Shown here one piece after another: positions 36,615 to 47,800 of a DNA stretch of 64,000 nt. Source of the stretch: Marinomonas shanghaiensis (GTDB lineage Bacteria; Pseudomonadota; Gammaproteobacteria; Pseudomonadales; Marinomonadaceae); the NCBI RefSeq assembly GCF_003259175.1, contig NZ_QGOK01000021.1:1-64000 (forward strand). Reading direction: 5' to 3'. The notes beneath the pieces were generated by a model that ran no database searches, had not been told where the DNA came from, and worked only from the letters and a program-made list of their open reading frames with translations. The translations under genes and the position numbers were made by a program. The number at the start of each line of letters is the position of its first letter. The first letter of the stretch is position 1.

Positions 36615-37957
36615 TATTAAATATTTTGTCTATTGTCGTTGCCTTGGGTCTTCTGATTACTTTTCATGAATTCGGACATTTCTTTGTTGCCCGTCGTTGC
36701 GGTGTGAAGGTGTTGCGATTTTCGGTGGGTTTTGGAAAGCCGATTTATCGTTATGTAGGAAAAACTGGAACGGAATATACGCTGGCAATGATACCTCTTG
36801 GAGGGTATGTGCGCATGTTGGATGAGCGGGAAGGCAATGTTCCTGAATCCTTGCGTAGCCAGGCGTTTAATACAAAATCCGTCTGGCAGCGTATTGCCAT
36901 TGTGGCAGCGGGGCCGATTGCCAATTTTATTTTGGCGATGGTTATTTATGCGCTAGTCGCTTTACTCGGTATTCAAGCGCTGGCGCCTAAAGTTGGCACT
37001 GTGGCGGCAAATACGCCAGTGGCGCAGACTCAGATGCAGATGGGAGACGAGCTTGTTTCTATTGCAGATCAAGCTGTTGTTTCTTGGGAAGATGTAAATT
37101 TAGTGCTAGCAGGCTTGATCGGAAAAACAGGAACCATTATCGTTCGTTATCAAGTGGATGGTAGTGATTATCAGCGAGAAGAGGCTATCCAATTAAATCG
37201 CTGGTTAGTTGGTGAGGAGCCTAATAACTTAATTCAAGCATTTGGTGTCACTCCATGGCAGCCTGAGGTGTTGCCTATTATTGCGCAGGTGGTAGAGGGA
37301 GGGGCTGCAGCGAGTGCGGGTTTTCAGATTAATGACAGAATTCTTCGTGTAAATGATCAGTCGATATCAAATTGGCAGCAAGTCGTCGCCCTAGTGCAAG
37401 CCAGTCCAAATATGGCGCTTGATGTCGAGGTTCAACGAGGGCAAGACTTTGTTAAATTATTATTATTGCCCAAATCTACTGAGCAAAATGGTAAACTGAT
37501 AGGGTATGCTGGGCTAGCTGTTGTTCCACCGCAATGGGACGAGAGTCTTGTCAGAGAGCGCCATTATGGTCCATTTGAGGCAATCTTATATGGTGTTGAG
37601 CAAACGTATAAGATGGTATCTTTGACTGTGTCTTCAGTCGGTAAGATGTTACAAGGTTTAATTTCGGTTGATAATTTATCTGGGCCGATCACGATCGCCA
37701 AGGTGGCGAGCGCCTCTGCAGATTCTGGGGTGCAGTCTTTTTTGAAATTCATGGCTTACCTAAGTGTCAGTTTAGGGGTGCTTAATTTGTTGCCTATTCC
37801 CATGTTAGATGGTGGGCATTTGGTATTTTTCGGCATTGAAGCTATACGTCGAAAGCCAGTCTCTGAAAAAATTCAGGCAATGGCTTATCGGGTTGGTGCT
37901 TCTCTTTTATTTGCTCTAATGGCTGTTGCCATTTTTAATGATATTGCCCGCTTGTAG
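36611..37957 (+). CDS. rseP: Site-2 zinc metalloprotease RseP
   Basis: Inner-membrane protease that cuts RseA after DegS, releasing sigma E, and also clears signal-peptide remnants. The 448 residues start with a membrane helix carrying HEFGH (His19, Glu20, His23). Two PDZ domains occupy about residues 110-200 and 200-290. The second metal motif NLLPIPMLDGGHL lies in a late helix. The length equals that of E. coli RseP. Its place just before bamA links it to envelope stress control. Confidence 0.98.
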   Translation: MILNILSIVVALGLLITFHEFGHFFVARRCGVKVLRFSVGFGKPIYRYVGKTGTEYTLAMIPLGGYVRMLDEREGNVPESLRSQAFNTKSVWQRIAIVAAGPIANFILAMVIYALVALLGIQALAPKVGTVAANTPVAQTQMQMGDELVSIADQAVVSWEDVNLVLAGLIGKTGTIIVRYQVDGSDYQREEAIQLNRWLVGEEPNNLIQAFGVTPWQPEVLPIIAQVVEGGAAASAGFQINDRILRVNDQSISNWQQVVALVQASPNMALDVEVQRGQDFVKLLLLPKSTEQNGKLIGYAGLAVVPPQWDESLVRERHYGPFEAILYGVEQTYKMVSLTVSSVGKMLQGLISVDNLSGPITIAKVASASADSGVQSFLKFMAYLSVSLGVLNLLPIPMLDGGHLVFFGIEAIRRKPVSEKIQAMAYRVGASLLFALMAVAIFNDIARL

Positions 37958-37967
37958 AGAGGTATAT

Positions 37968-40283
37968 GTGAAAGTCGTTTCAGTAGTATTTTTGGCTTTA
38001 ATAAGCGTGCAGAGTGTTGCAAAAACGGTAGAGGATGTACGAATTGATGGCTTGGTTCAAATGCCATCAGCGAGAGCATTTGATGTAATCGGCTTCGATA
38101 AAAGCGAGTCCTATGATTCGGATAAGGTTTATCAAGCAATTAGTTCTCTTTTTAACACTGGTTACTTTAGTGACATTGATGTTTATGAAGACAACAATGT
38201 GTTGGTTTTTGATGTTGAGGAGCGCCCTTCGATTGGAAACTTGACCATTGAAGGAAATGAGCTAATAAAAACGGAAGATTTAGAGCGAGGCTTGAAATTA
38301 TCTGGCTTGGAAATTGGTGAGATATACAAACCAGAAACATTGAATCAAATCGTTCAAGAGCTTCAGCGACAGTACTATGCGCTTGGTCGTTATAGCGCTA
38401 AGGTTGATATATCGGTTGAGGATATGCCGCGTAATCGTACTGCTATTGTCATTAATATCGATGAAGGCGATACGGCCAAAATCGTTCACATCAATATTGT
38501 CGGCAACGAAGATTTTGATGAAGAAACCTTAACCAAAGACTTTGAATCAAGAGAGACAGGTTCTTGGAATCCTTTTAGCTCTGCTGATGAGTACGCTAAA
38601 GCGAAAATAGAGGGTGACATTAATACCCTGAAAAGCTTTTATTTAGACAAAGGCTATTTGGATTTTAATGTGGTTTCTAGTCAGGTGAGCTTGTCTGCGG
38701 ATAAACGTGATGTCTATATCGTAATTAATGTCGAAGAAGGTAAGCCTTATAACATTAATAATGTCTCGTTAAGTGGCAGTCTGCCGATCGCGGAAGACCG
38801 TATTTGGAAACAAATTACGCAGAAAAGCGGTGATGTTTTCTCTCGTAGTGAAGTAACAAAAATCATTGAGGGTATCTCAACGGAACTTGGTGATGATGGT
38901 TACTTATTCACCAACGTCAATGTTATCCCAGAGAAGCTAGATAATCATACCGTAAACCTGAGCTATCAAATTGCACCAGGTCCAAAGGTTTATGTGCGTC
39001 GTATTACTTTTAGCGGCAACAGTGAAACACAAGACGAAGTATTGCGTCGTGAAATGACACAGTTTGAAGGTGCTTTGGCGACTCATTCAAAAATTCAATC
39101 TTCTAAGCGCCGTATTGAACGACTAGGCTTTTTTGGCAACGTTGACTTAAGAACTCGACCTGTTGCTGGCACCTCAGATCAAGTAGACCTAGATGTGGTG
39201 GTTCAAGAGCAGGCTTCTGGAAGTATTCAAGCGAGCATTGGTTACTCTCAAGAAGATGGTACGGTTTTGGGTTTTGGTATTTCTAAGCGTAACTTCTTGG
39301 GGACAGGTAATAAGCTGTCTTTCAATGCGTCTCGTACGAATCAAACGGAAGATTATTCGATTAGTTATGATAACCCCTACTTTACAGTTGACGGTGTGAG
39401 TCGTGGTTTCCAAATATTTTATAAAACCAGTGATCACGCCGATGACGATGTTGAGGATTATGACCTTGACTCTATTGGTGCGGGTGTCACTTATGGTTAT
39501 CCTATTTCGGACACTCAGCGCTTGGCTTTTGGTGTAACGGTAAAAGAAAGTACGGTGAAGTTAGGTTATGACCCTTCTAACGAAACAAAAGACTATGTAG
39601 ATACTCATGGCGATAATTATGATGATGTTATTGCCAGTTTAACGTGGAGTGACAGCGACTTAGTGGGGGGGGTGTTGCCAACAGATGGTTATTCAACCAG
39701 AGCGACCTTAGAGGTTTCTTTACCGGTGGGTGATCAAGAGTACACCAAGCTTGGTTTAACGTCTCAACGCTACTGGAGTATGACTGAATCTAATTTGTGG
39801 TTATTCCGCCTGAAAGGTCGTTTGGGTTATGGTTCTGGGTATGGCGATACAGATACTTTACCCTTCTTTGAAAACTACTTTGCTGGCGGCTCTTATTCAG
39901 TTCGTGGCTATGGTGCGTCTTCGTTAGGACCGAAAAACTCTTATGATGCTAGCTCAACAAACAGCAGTTCTGCATTGGGCGGTAATATTTTGATGACAGG
40001 GACCGCGGAGTTGATTTTCCCTTTACCTATGGTAGAAGATCACAAATCGGTCAGAACAGCCTTGTTTTTAGACGGCGGTAACGTATTTACTGATACTTGT
40101 TTAGCCAGTAATACTGAGTGTAATGAAGGTGTAGATTTGGCTGAGATCCGTTACAGTGTTGGTTTAAGTTGGACTTGGATCACGCCAATTGCGCCACTGT
40201 CATTTAATTTTGCAAAACCTTTGAACTCAAAAGACGGCGACAAGACAGATTTCTTCCAGTTTCAGCTAGGCACTACTTTTTAA
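37968..40283 (+). CDS. bamA: Outer membrane protein assembly factor BamA
   Basis: Central Omp85 component of the BAM complex that inserts beta-barrel proteins. From GTG at 37968 the product is 771 residues. It has a signal peptide (KVVSVVFLALISVQSVA, cut before KTVEDV), five POTRA domains up to about residue 420, and a C-terminal barrel with the conserved VRGYGASSLGP loop motif and a terminal phenylalanine (QLGTTF). The frame is open upstream to 37926, but AGAGAGG precedes the GTG and only this start gives a proper signal peptide. Confidence 0.97.
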   Translation: MKVVSVVFLALISVQSVAKTVEDVRIDGLVQMPSARAFDVIGFDKSESYDSDKVYQAISSLFNTGYFSDIDVYEDNNVLVFDVEERPSIGNLTIEGNELIKTEDLERGLKLSGLEIGEIYKPETLNQIVQELQRQYYALGRYSAKVDISVEDMPRNRTAIVINIDEGDTAKIVHINIVGNEDFDEETLTKDFESRETGSWNPFSSADEYAKAKIEGDINTLKSFYLDKGYLDFNVVSSQVSLSADKRDVYIVINVEEGKPYNINNVSLSGSLPIAEDRIWKQITQKSGDVFSRSEVTKIIEGISTELGDDGYLFTNVNVIPEKLDNHTVNLSYQIAPGPKVYVRRITFSGNSETQDEVLRREMTQFEGALATHSKIQSSKRRIERLGFFGNVDLRTRPVAGTSDQVDLDVVVQEQASGSIQASIGYSQEDGTVLGFGISKRNFLGTGNKLSFNASRTNQTEDYSISYDNPYFTVDGVSRGFQIFYKTSDHADDDVEDYDLDSIGAGVTYGYPISDTQRLAFGVTVKESTVKLGYDPSNETKDYVDTHGDNYDDVIASLTWSDSDLVGGVLPTDGYSTRATLEVSLPVGDQEYTKLGLTSQRYWSMTESNLWLFRLKGRLGYGSGYGDTDTLPFFENYFAGGSYSVRGYGASSLGPKNSYDASSTNSSSALGGNILMTGTAELIFPLPMVEDHKSVRTALFLDGGNVFTDTCLASNTECNEGVDLAEIRYSVGLSWTWITPIAPLSFNFAKPLNSKDGDKTDFFQFQLGTTF

Positions 40284-40312
40284 TTTAGATGGCTTTTTTA
40301 GTAGGATTTAAA

Positions 40313-40807
40313 ATGAAAAAAACAGTAATGATTATTTTTGCTTTATGTTTTATAGGCAGTGTACAAGCAACAGAAGTGGCTGTGGTCGACTTTAGAGCGG
40401 CCCTTTTGCAAAGTAGCATTGGTCAAGAAGCGGCTAAGGAGCCTAAACAAAAAGTAGCGGCTATGGATGCTCGTTTGAAAAAAGAGCAAGAAGATCTTGA
40501 AGCGTCAGCGCAAAACTTAAAACGTGATGAATTGACTTTGTCTGAAGACGAATTCAAGAAACGTCGTCAGCAATTAGGAGAGCGTCAAAATCAGGTGCGA
40601 GCGTTGGCGGCTAATATGCAGCGCCAAGCAAAAGAGCTTGAGCAGCAACTTATACAGTCTTTGACGCCAAAAGGCGAAGCGGCTCTAAAAGCTTTGATTG
40701 AAGAGCGAAAACTGGACTTAGTATTAAATAGGCAGCTAAGTTTATATGCTAACGCGGATGCAGACATAACTGACGAACTCGTAAAACGTATTAATAAGGA
40801 CAATTAA
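40313..40807 (+). CDS. skp: Periplasmic chaperone Skp (OmpH)
   Basis: Trimeric chaperone that holds unfolded outer-membrane proteins between SecYEG and BAM. The 164 residues comprise a signal peptide (MKKTVMIIFALCFIGSVQA), the conserved start EVAVVDFRAAL, then long charged helices (about residues 40-125) forming the tentacles. The annotation-prone ATG at 40289 would bury the signal. The ATG at 40313 has TAGGAT upstream and is preferred. It lies between bamA and lpxD, the standard order. Confidence 0.95.
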   Translation: MKKTVMIIFALCFIGSVQATEVAVVDFRAALLQSSIGQEAAKEPKQKVAAMDARLKKEQEDLEASAQNLKRDELTLSEDEFKKRRQQLGERQNQVRALAANMQRQAKELEQQLIQSLTPKGEAALKALIEERKLDLVLNRQLSLYANADADITDELVKRINKDN

Positions 40808-40810
40808 TCT

Positions 40811-41842
40811 ATGAGTTATACTCTAGGGCAGTTGGCAGCCAATGTTCACGGTATGGTGAAAGGTGATGAAAGCCTTGTTATCGAAAAGTTAGGAACGCTC
40901 GAGAAAGCCACTGAGCAGGAATTGAGCTTCCTAGCAAACCCTAAGTACCAGAATCATTTAGCGACTACCTCCGCAGGAGCCGTACTCGTTAAGACAGAAG
41001 AGCTGGCTCAATTAGTGGATAATGCCATTATTGTTCCAAATCCTTACCTAGCGTTCGCTCAGTTGTCACATTTATTTGTTCCTGCTACACAGTGTTGGTC
41101 TGGTGTTCACCAGAGTGCCGTGGTGTCATCGAATGCGTCTTTAGGGAATGATGTAACAATAGGTCCTAACGCCGTCATTGATGATGGTGCTATCATTGGC
41201 GATGGCTGCGTTATCGGTGCTGGTTGTGTTATCGGGCGAGGCGCTGTAATAGGCCAAAATACGCGTTTATATCCAAATGTTACTCTCTATCATGATGTCA
41301 TGATTGGAGAATCTTGTATCATTCACAGTGGTACTGTAATTGGTGCTGATGGGTTTGGTTTTGCACCTGATCAGGGGCGCTGGGAAAAAATTGACCAACT
41401 AGGCTCTGTGATTATCGGTCATCGTGTTGAGATTGGCGCGAATACAACAATTGATCGCGGAGCCATTGAAAATACGCTAATTGGTAATGGGGTTATCATA
41501 GATAATCAAGTTCAAATTGCTCATAACGTTATAATTGGTGATAATACGGCAGTTGCTGGGTGTGTCGGTATCGCTGGCAGTACAAAGATAGGTGCTTTTT
41601 GTACCATCTCTGGGGGCGCTGGCCTTGCTGGGCATCTCACTATAGCGGATCACGTTCATATTACCGCGATGACTATGGTAACTAAGTCTATTTCTGAGGC
41701 CGGCTCATACTCTTCAGGTATGGGTATGGAGCCAACCGCTAAATGGCGACGCTCTGCCGCAAGATTTAGAAGAATTGATAGTATGGCGAAGCAGATTTCG
41801 AAATTGGAACAACAAATTAAAAAGCTTTCAGATAAAGGTTGA
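40811..41842 (+). CDS. lpxD: UDP-3-O-(3-hydroxyacyl)glucosamine N-acyltransferase
   Basis: Third step of lipid A synthesis, adding the N-linked acyl chain from acyl-ACP. The 343 residues have an N-terminal uridine-binding domain (about 1-100), then a left-handed beta-helix with many hexapeptide repeats (VTIGPNAVIDDGAIIGDG) and a C-terminal helix (MAKQISKLEQQIKKL). The catalytic histidine is expected in the ISGGAGLAGH / QIAHNVIIGD region. It starts 3 bases after skp. Confidence 0.98.
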   Translation: MSYTLGQLAANVHGMVKGDESLVIEKLGTLEKATEQELSFLANPKYQNHLATTSAGAVLVKTEELAQLVDNAIIVPNPYLAFAQLSHLFVPATQCWSGVHQSAVVSSNASLGNDVTIGPNAVIDDGAIIGDGCVIGAGCVIGRGAVIGQNTRLYPNVTLYHDVMIGESCIIHSGTVIGADGFGFAPDQGRWEKIDQLGSVIIGHRVEIGANTTIDRGAIENTLIGNGVIIDNQVQIAHNVIIGDNTAVAGCVGIAGSTKIGAFCTISGGAGLAGHLTIADHVHITAMTMVTKSISEAGSYSSGMGMEPTAKWRRSAARFRRIDSMAKQISKLEQQIKKLSDKG

Positions 41843-41848
41843 TGTTTA

Positions 41849-42286
41849 ATGATGGACGTAAATGAAATTCGTCAGTATTTACCTCATAGGTACCCATTTT
41901 TACTAGTAGATCGTGTTGTTGAGATAAATCTGAACGATTCCATTATTGCCTATAAAAATGTAACAATAAATGAGCCTTTTTTTAATGGCCATTTTCCCAA
42001 TCACCCAGTGATGCCAGGTGTGCTTATTATTGAAGCCATGGCACAGGCTGCTGGTATATTGGGCTTTAAAACAATGGATAAGAAGCCGGAAGACGGCTCT
42101 ATTTATTATTTTGTTGGTGCTGATAACACACGTTTTAAACGTCCTGTTGTGCCTGGGGACCGTTTGCAATTAGAGGCAAAGATCGTTGCTGAAAAGCGTG
42201 GTATTTGGAAGTTTGAATGTAGAGCAACCGTTGATGGACAGTTGGCTTGCTCTGCGACTATTTTGTGTGCAGACAGGAAAATATAG
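41849..42286 (+). CDS. fabZ: 3-hydroxyacyl-[acyl-carrier-protein] dehydratase FabZ
   Basis: Dehydrates 3-hydroxyacyl-ACP in fatty-acid elongation and competes with LpxA for the same substrate. The 145-residue hot-dog protein has the catalytic His48 in [13 protein letters not shown] and Glu62 in [11 protein letters not shown]. The N-terminus has two adjacent ATGs (41849 and 41852). The stop overlaps the lpxA GTG start by one base (TAGTG), so the two are translationally coupled. Confidence 0.98.
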   Translation: MMDVNEIRQYLPHRYPFLLVDRVVEINLNDSIIAYKNVTINEPFFNGHFPNHPVMPGVLIIEAMAQAAGILGFKTMDKKPEDGSIYYFVGADNTRFKRPVVPGDRLQLEAKIVAEKRGIWKFECRATVDGQLACSATILCADRKI

Positions 42287-43062
42287 TGGCGATACATCCA
42301 ACTACTTTAATCGATTCGAAAGCAGAGATTGATCCCAGTGTGGAGATTGGTCCTTTTTGTGTGATCGGGCCGAATGTAAAAATTGGTGCTGGTAGTGTTA
42401 TTAAGTCTCATGTTGTTATTAATGGTCACACAACAATCGGATCTAATAATCAAATTTATCAGTTTGCCTCTGTTGGAGAGGCGAACCAAGACAAAAAGTA
42501 TAAGGGTGAACCGACACAGCTTGTTATTGGTGATAGTAATGTCATCCGTGAAAATGCAACGATTCATCGTGGCACCATTCAGGATAAAGGTATTACTGTG
42601 ATTGGTAGCCATAACTTGTTTATGGCAAGCACGCATGTTGGGCATGACTGTATTGTGGGAGACCATAACATAATGGCTAATTTTGCGGCATTAGCAGGTC
42701 ATGTTCGAGTGGGCGATCACGTGATTCTGGGTGGTTATACGGGAATTCACCAGTTTTGTCAGGTTAACTCTTTTAGTATGTGTGGCATGGGGTCTATGGT
42801 TTCCAAAGACGTACCTCGGTACATCATGGTTTCTGGTAGTCCAGCAAAAGCTCATGGAATGAATTTTGAGGGGATGCGACGTAGAGGCATGTCAGCAGAC
42901 GTTATTCGAGCGTTGCGCACAGCATACAAGACAGTCTACCTCAAAGGTTTGACCCTAGAAGCGGCATTGCGGGAGTTGGAAAAAGAAGGTGTGTTTAGCA
43001 TCCCTGAGGTCGTTGATTTCACCCTGTCAATTCGGCAGTCAAAACGTGGCATCGTCCGATAG
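42286..43062 (+). CDS. lpxA: UDP-N-acetylglucosamine O-acyltransferase
   Basis: First step of lipid A synthesis. From GTG at 42286 the product is 258 residues (E. coli 262) and starts AIHPTTLIDSKAEIDPSVEIG. Hexapeptide repeats form a beta-helix, and the catalytic histidine is in HVGHDCIVGDHN. The frame opens upstream inside fabZ, but that region lacks family similarity and AGGAAA lies before the GTG. A terminator follows, separating it from lpxB. Confidence 0.97.
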   Translation: MAIHPTTLIDSKAEIDPSVEIGPFCVIGPNVKIGAGSVIKSHVVINGHTTIGSNNQIYQFASVGEANQDKKYKGEPTQLVIGDSNVIRENATIHRGTIQDKGITVIGSHNLFMASTHVGHDCIVGDHNIMANFAALAGHVRVGDHVILGGYTGIHQFCQVNSFSMCGMGSMVSKDVPRYIMVSGSPAKAHGMNFEGMRRRGMSADVIRALRTAYKTVYLKGLTLEAALRELEKEGVFSIPEVVDFTLSIRQSKRGIVR

Positions 43063-43081
43063 ACGTCATATTTTTTAAAAG

Positions 43082-43109
43082 AAAACCCCGGACTGTTTCG
43101 GGGTTTTTT
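43082..43109 (+). terminator. Intrinsic terminator between lpxA and lpxB
   Basis: AAAACCCCG (43082-43090), 8-base loop, CGGGG (43099-43103) and six Ts. The long uppS-lpxA run should end here. lpxB starts only 19 bases later, so it depends on read-through or an internal promoter. Confidence 0.9.
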
Positions 43110-43127
43110 ATTATAGAGGTTAGATAA

Positions 43128-44288
43128 ATGCAAGTGACGTCTGTAACACGTTATGTATTGGTGGCTGGTGAAGCATCGGGTGATATTTTAGGTGCTAACT
43201 TAATAGCGCATCTAAAGGCGTTGCAGCCAGATGCTACATTCGAAGGGATTGGTGGGCCGTTAATGGAAGCGCAAGGCTTTAAAAGCTTGGTTCCAATGGA
43301 TCGTCTTTCTGTGATGGGGTTAGTGGAGGTTTTGGGGCGTTTACGAGAATTGCTTGGTATTCGAAAACGTTTGTACACTGCTTGCTTGCAGAACCCACCA
43401 ACGGCTTTTATAGGGATAGATTCTCCTGACTTTAATATGCCTTTAGCTCGTAAGCTTAAACAGGCAGGCATACCAACAGTACATTATGTTAGCCCTTCAG
43501 TATGGGCATGGCGCCAGAAGCGCATTTTTAATATTAAAAAATCCATTGATCTGATGTTAGCTTTGTTTCCCTTTGAACTGCCTATTTATCATCAACATGA
43601 TATTCCTGTTGTTTGTGTTGGTCATACACTAGCGGATGACATTCCCTTTGAAAGTGACGCAGGTGCTGCGAGACAAGTCCTGGGATTGGAAGGGATTAAT
43701 AAGGGACCAGTATTTGCTATTTTACCGGGTTCTAGGGAAGGTGAAGTCGCGCGTTTGGCTCCTTTGTTTATAGAAGCGATGAAGCTCATTAAACAAAAGG
43801 AGACGAATGCTACTTTTTTAATACCGGCTGCGAACGCTGAACGACGATTACAGATAGAAGCCATATTGCAAGAAGCCAACGCTGAAGCCATTTTAATCAA
43901 TGGTCAGTCCAGAACCGTAATGATGGCTGCAGATGCTATTTTATTGGCTTCTGGAACGGCTGCGTTAGAAGCTATGCTGGTTAAACGGCCGATGGTTGTT
44001 TCTTATCGAGTGAATAAACTCACCTACGCTATTATGAAAAGAATGGTGAAAGTACCCTATGTTTCGTTGCCTAATCTGCTGGCCAACGAGACGTTGGTGC
44101 CAGAGTTGTTACAAGATGCTGCGACGCCTGCTAATTTAGCAACGCGTTTATTGCAGACTTGGCGCTCTTTTACCGGTGATAAAGCGATTCAGGCTAAGTA
44201 TCTAGATTTGCATAAATTGCTGCGTAGGGATGCGGGTGAGCAAGCCGCTCAGGCTATTATTTCTATGCTGAACAAAGAGGCAAAATAA
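43128..44288 (+). CDS. lpxB: Lipid-A-disaccharide synthase
   Basis: GT19 glycosyltransferase joining UDP-diacylglucosamine and lipid X. The 386 residues begin with [17 protein letters not shown] and contain [38 protein letters not shown] and the nucleotide-sugar site [17 protein letters not shown] precedes the ATG. Its stop overlaps the rnhB start (TAATG), implying coupling. Confidence 0.98.
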   Translation: MQVTSVTRYVLVAGEASGDILGANLIAHLKALQPDATFEGIGGPLMEAQGFKSLVPMDRLSVMGLVEVLGRLRELLGIRKRLYTACLQNPPTAFIGIDSPDFNMPLARKLKQAGIPTVHYVSPSVWAWRQKRIFNIKKSIDLMLALFPFELPIYHQHDIPVVCVGHTLADDIPFESDAGAARQVLGLEGINKGPVFAILPGSREGEVARLAPLFIEAMKLIKQKETNATFLIPAANAERRLQIEAILQEANAEAILINGQSRTVMMAADAILLASGTAALEAMLVKRPMVVSYRVNKLTYAIMKRMVKVPYVSLPNLLANETLVPELLQDAATPANLATRLLQTWRSFTGDKAIQAKYLDLHKLLRRDAGEQAAQAIISMLNKEAK

Positions 44289-44887
44289 TGGAGCCTTTTG
44301 TTAGTCAGGTATACTTTGGTGATTTGTTGGCTGGTGTGGATGAAGCAGGCCGTGGGCCATTGGCAGGCGAGGTCGTTGCCGCGGCGGTGATTTTAGACCC
44401 AGCACGTCCTATTAAAGGGTTAGCGGATTCAAAAAAGCTCAGTGAAAAAAAACGTGACGCTTTATTCGTTGAGATAAAAGAGAAAGCTTTAGCGTATGGT
44501 ATCGCCAGTGCCACGATAGAAGAAATCGATACGATCAATATTCTTCATGCCAGCATGTTAGCCATGTCTCGAGCCGTTGCTTTGCTTTCGGTTGTGCCAG
44601 AGCACGTTCTTGTTGATGGTAATCGTATACCACTAAATTTACCTTGTTCAGCGGAAGCGGTTGTGAAAGGCGATGCGCGACAGGCAGCGATTTCAGCGGC
44701 GTCTATTTTGGCAAAAGTCACTCGAGATAGAGACATTACTGAAGCCGCAGACATTTACCCACAATATGGTTTTGAAAAGCATAAGGGTTACCCGACAGCC
44801 TTGCATTTAGACGCAATTCGAAAGCATGGTATCACGCCGATTCATAGACGTAGTTTTGGCCCAGTTAAGAAGATTTTAGAGGGATAA
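44288..44887 (+). CDS. rnhB: Ribonuclease HII
   Basis: Removes RNA from RNA-DNA hybrids, including single ribonucleotides in DNA. The 199 residues contain the acidic site [14 protein letters not shown] (Asp18, Glu19), [19 protein letters not shown] with the third aspartate, and [16 protein letters not shown]. The length matches E. coli RnhB (198). It is coupled to lpxB and followed by dnaE after 4 bases. Confidence 0.98.
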   Translation: MEPFVSQVYFGDLLAGVDEAGRGPLAGEVVAAAVILDPARPIKGLADSKKLSEKKRDALFVEIKEKALAYGIASATIEEIDTINILHASMLAMSRAVALLSVVPEHVLVDGNRIPLNLPCSAEAVVKGDARQAAISAASILAKVTRDRDITEAADIYPQYGFEKHKGYPTALHLDAIRKHGITPIHRRSFGPVKKILEG

Positions 44888-44891
44888 TATT

Positions 44892-47800
44892 TTGTCCACA
44901 TCATTTATACATCTGCGAGTCCATACGGAATTTTCTCTAGTCGATGGCTTGGTAAAAATCAAAGGCTTACTTGGTACAACCGAGTTCATGTCTATGCCTG
45001 CTGTTGCCATTACGGATGAGAATAACCTTTGTGGTTTTGTGCGTTTTTATAAAGGGGCGATGGAAAAAGGCATCAAACCCATTTGTGGTGCCGATGTCAT
45101 GGTGGCTGAAGATGATGAAGTGGAAGCGCGATACCGCTTTACTCTATTAGCAACCTCTAATAAAGGTTATAAAAACATTATTGCCATTATTTCAAAAGGT
45201 TATCAGCTAGGGCAAGTTGAAGGGCGCCCGATTATCCAGCGTGAATGGATCGAGTCCCATAGTGAAGATGTAATTGCCTTGTCTGGTGCGGGGTTTGGCG
45301 ACATTGGATATTTACTACAGAAAGGTCGTTATGAGCAGGCTAAAAGCAGAATGGCCCATTGGATGTCTGTATTTCCTGATCGTTTTTATATTGAACTACA
45401 ACGTACCAGTCGTCCGGGAGAAGAAAGTTATATACACGCGGTAGTGCCTTTGGCAAGTGAGCTTGATTGCCCTGTTGTGGCCACTAATGATGTGCGCTTT
45501 TTAAAACGTGAAAACTTCGAAGCACATGAAGCTCGTGTGTGTATTCATGATGGCGTGACCTTGGATGATCCACGCCGCAAGCGTCGTTATTCCGAAGAGC
45601 AATACTTCAAAACGCCAGAAGAAATGGCGGAGTTATTTCAAGACATTCCTGAAGCATTAGAAAATACGGTAGAAATTGCTAAGCGCTGCAGTGTTGATGT
45701 GCTGTTAGGCGAGTATTTTTTGCCAGACTATCCTGTGCCTGAAGGCATGACAATGGCAGAGTTTTTTAGCAAAATTTCTTATGACGGTTTGGTGGAGCGC
45801 TTTAATTTCCTGACCAAAAAATACGGTGAGCGAATTGAAAAACGTCGTCAGGAGTATTGGGATCGTTTGGATTTTGAGTTAACCATCATTAATCAAATGG
45901 GGTTTCCTGGTTATTTTTTAATCGTAATGGACTTCATTCAGTGGGCGAAAGACAACGGCATACCGGTGGGTCCTGGTCGTGGTTCTGGTGCTGGCTCGTT
46001 GGTCGCTTACGCACTTAAAATTACAGACCTTGACCCACTCGAATATGACTTACTATTTGAGCGATTCTTGAACCCAGAACGGGTCTCTATGCCGGATTTT
46101 GATATCGATTTTTGCATGGATAATCGTGATCGCGTGATTGATTATGTGTCTCGCACTTACGGTCGAGATGCGGTCTCTCAGATCATTACTTTTGGTGCGA
46201 TGGCGGCAAAAGCGGTAGTGCGAGACGTCGCTAGGGTGCAGGGCAAGCCCTACAGTTTGGGCGATAAATTATCGAAGCTGATTCCGTTTGAAATTGGTAT
46301 GACGCTTAAAAAAGCCTTGGAAGAAGAACCTGCGTTACCAGAGTTTTTAGCGGGTGATGAAGACGCCGCAGAAGTGATGGAAATGGCCATTTCTTTGGAA
46401 GGTGTGGTGCGTAATTTTGGTAAGCATGCTGGTGGTGTGGTTATTGCTCCCACTAAACTCATTGATTTTGCGCCACTTTATTGTGAAGAAGATGGCTCGG
46501 GTCTGGTTACTCAATACGATAAAAACGACGTTGAAGAAGCGGGTCTCGTAAAGTTCGACTTTTTGGGTCTTAAAACCTTAACCGTTGTCGATTGGGCCGT
46601 TAAAAACATTGATACCATTAACGCGTTAGAGGGTAAGCCACCGCTCGATATTTCTTTGATCGACTTGGAAGATAGGTCCACCTATGACCTACTGAAACGA
46701 GCTGAAACTACTGCGGTATTCCAGCTGGAATCCCGCGGCATGAAAGAGTTAATTAAGAAGCTTTTGCCATCGCGCTTTGAGGACATTATCGCCTTGGTAG
46801 CCTTGTATCGTCCTGGGCCTTTGGGTTCTGGCATGGTGGACGATTTTATCAACCGTAAGCACGGTCGAGCCGAGTTGGCTTTCCCGCATCCTGATTATCA
46901 GCATCAAGACTTGATACCTGTGTTGGAGCCAACCTACGGCATTATCTTGTATCAAGAGCAAGTAATGCAGATTGCTCAGGTGTTGGCTAAATTTTCACTT
47001 GGTGGTGCCGATTTGTTACGTCGTGCCATGGGTAAAAAGAAACCTGAGGTTATGGCCGAGCAGCGTTTGATCTTCATGGAAGGCGCGCTTAAAAACAATA
47101 TTGATAAAGATCTGTCAGGTAACATCTTTGACTTGATGGAGAAGTTTGCCGGTTATGGTTTTAACAAGTCCCACTCGGCAGCGTATGCCCTTGTTTCTTA
47201 TCAAACCGCTTGGTTGAAAAATCATTATCCAGCGCCTTTTATGGCCGCGGTTTTGTCTGCAGATATGCAAAACACCGATAAGATCGTTATCTTCATTGAA
47301 GAATGTCGATCTATGGCGCTCGCGCTAGAACTGCCTAACGTGAATGAGTCTGTTTATAAATTTACCGTTAATCCGAAAGGCGCCATCGTTTATGGCCTTG
47401 GTGCGATTAAAGGCGTGGGTGAAGGACCAATTGAAGCGATCGTTGAGGCTCGTAAAGAGGGGCCATTTGAGCATATTTTTGATTTCTGCCAACGTGTCGG
47501 TAAAAAGGTAAACAAGCGTGTCATGGAAGCGTTAGTGCGTTCTGGTGCCTTCGATACCATAGGTCCGAATCGCGCTACCTTGTTTGCTTGCATAGATGAA
47601 GCGCTGAAAAGAGCCGTGCAGGATGCAAAAAACCAAGACGCTGGTATGATGGACTTATTTGGTGTTGCGGTAGAAGAAAATGCGCAGGACGCTTACAAAG
47701 AAATAGGCATTCAGCATGAATGGACGCCGCGTCAGCGTCTTGATGGTGAAAAAGATACGCTTGGCTTGTATGTGACAGGTCACCCGATTGATGAATATGA

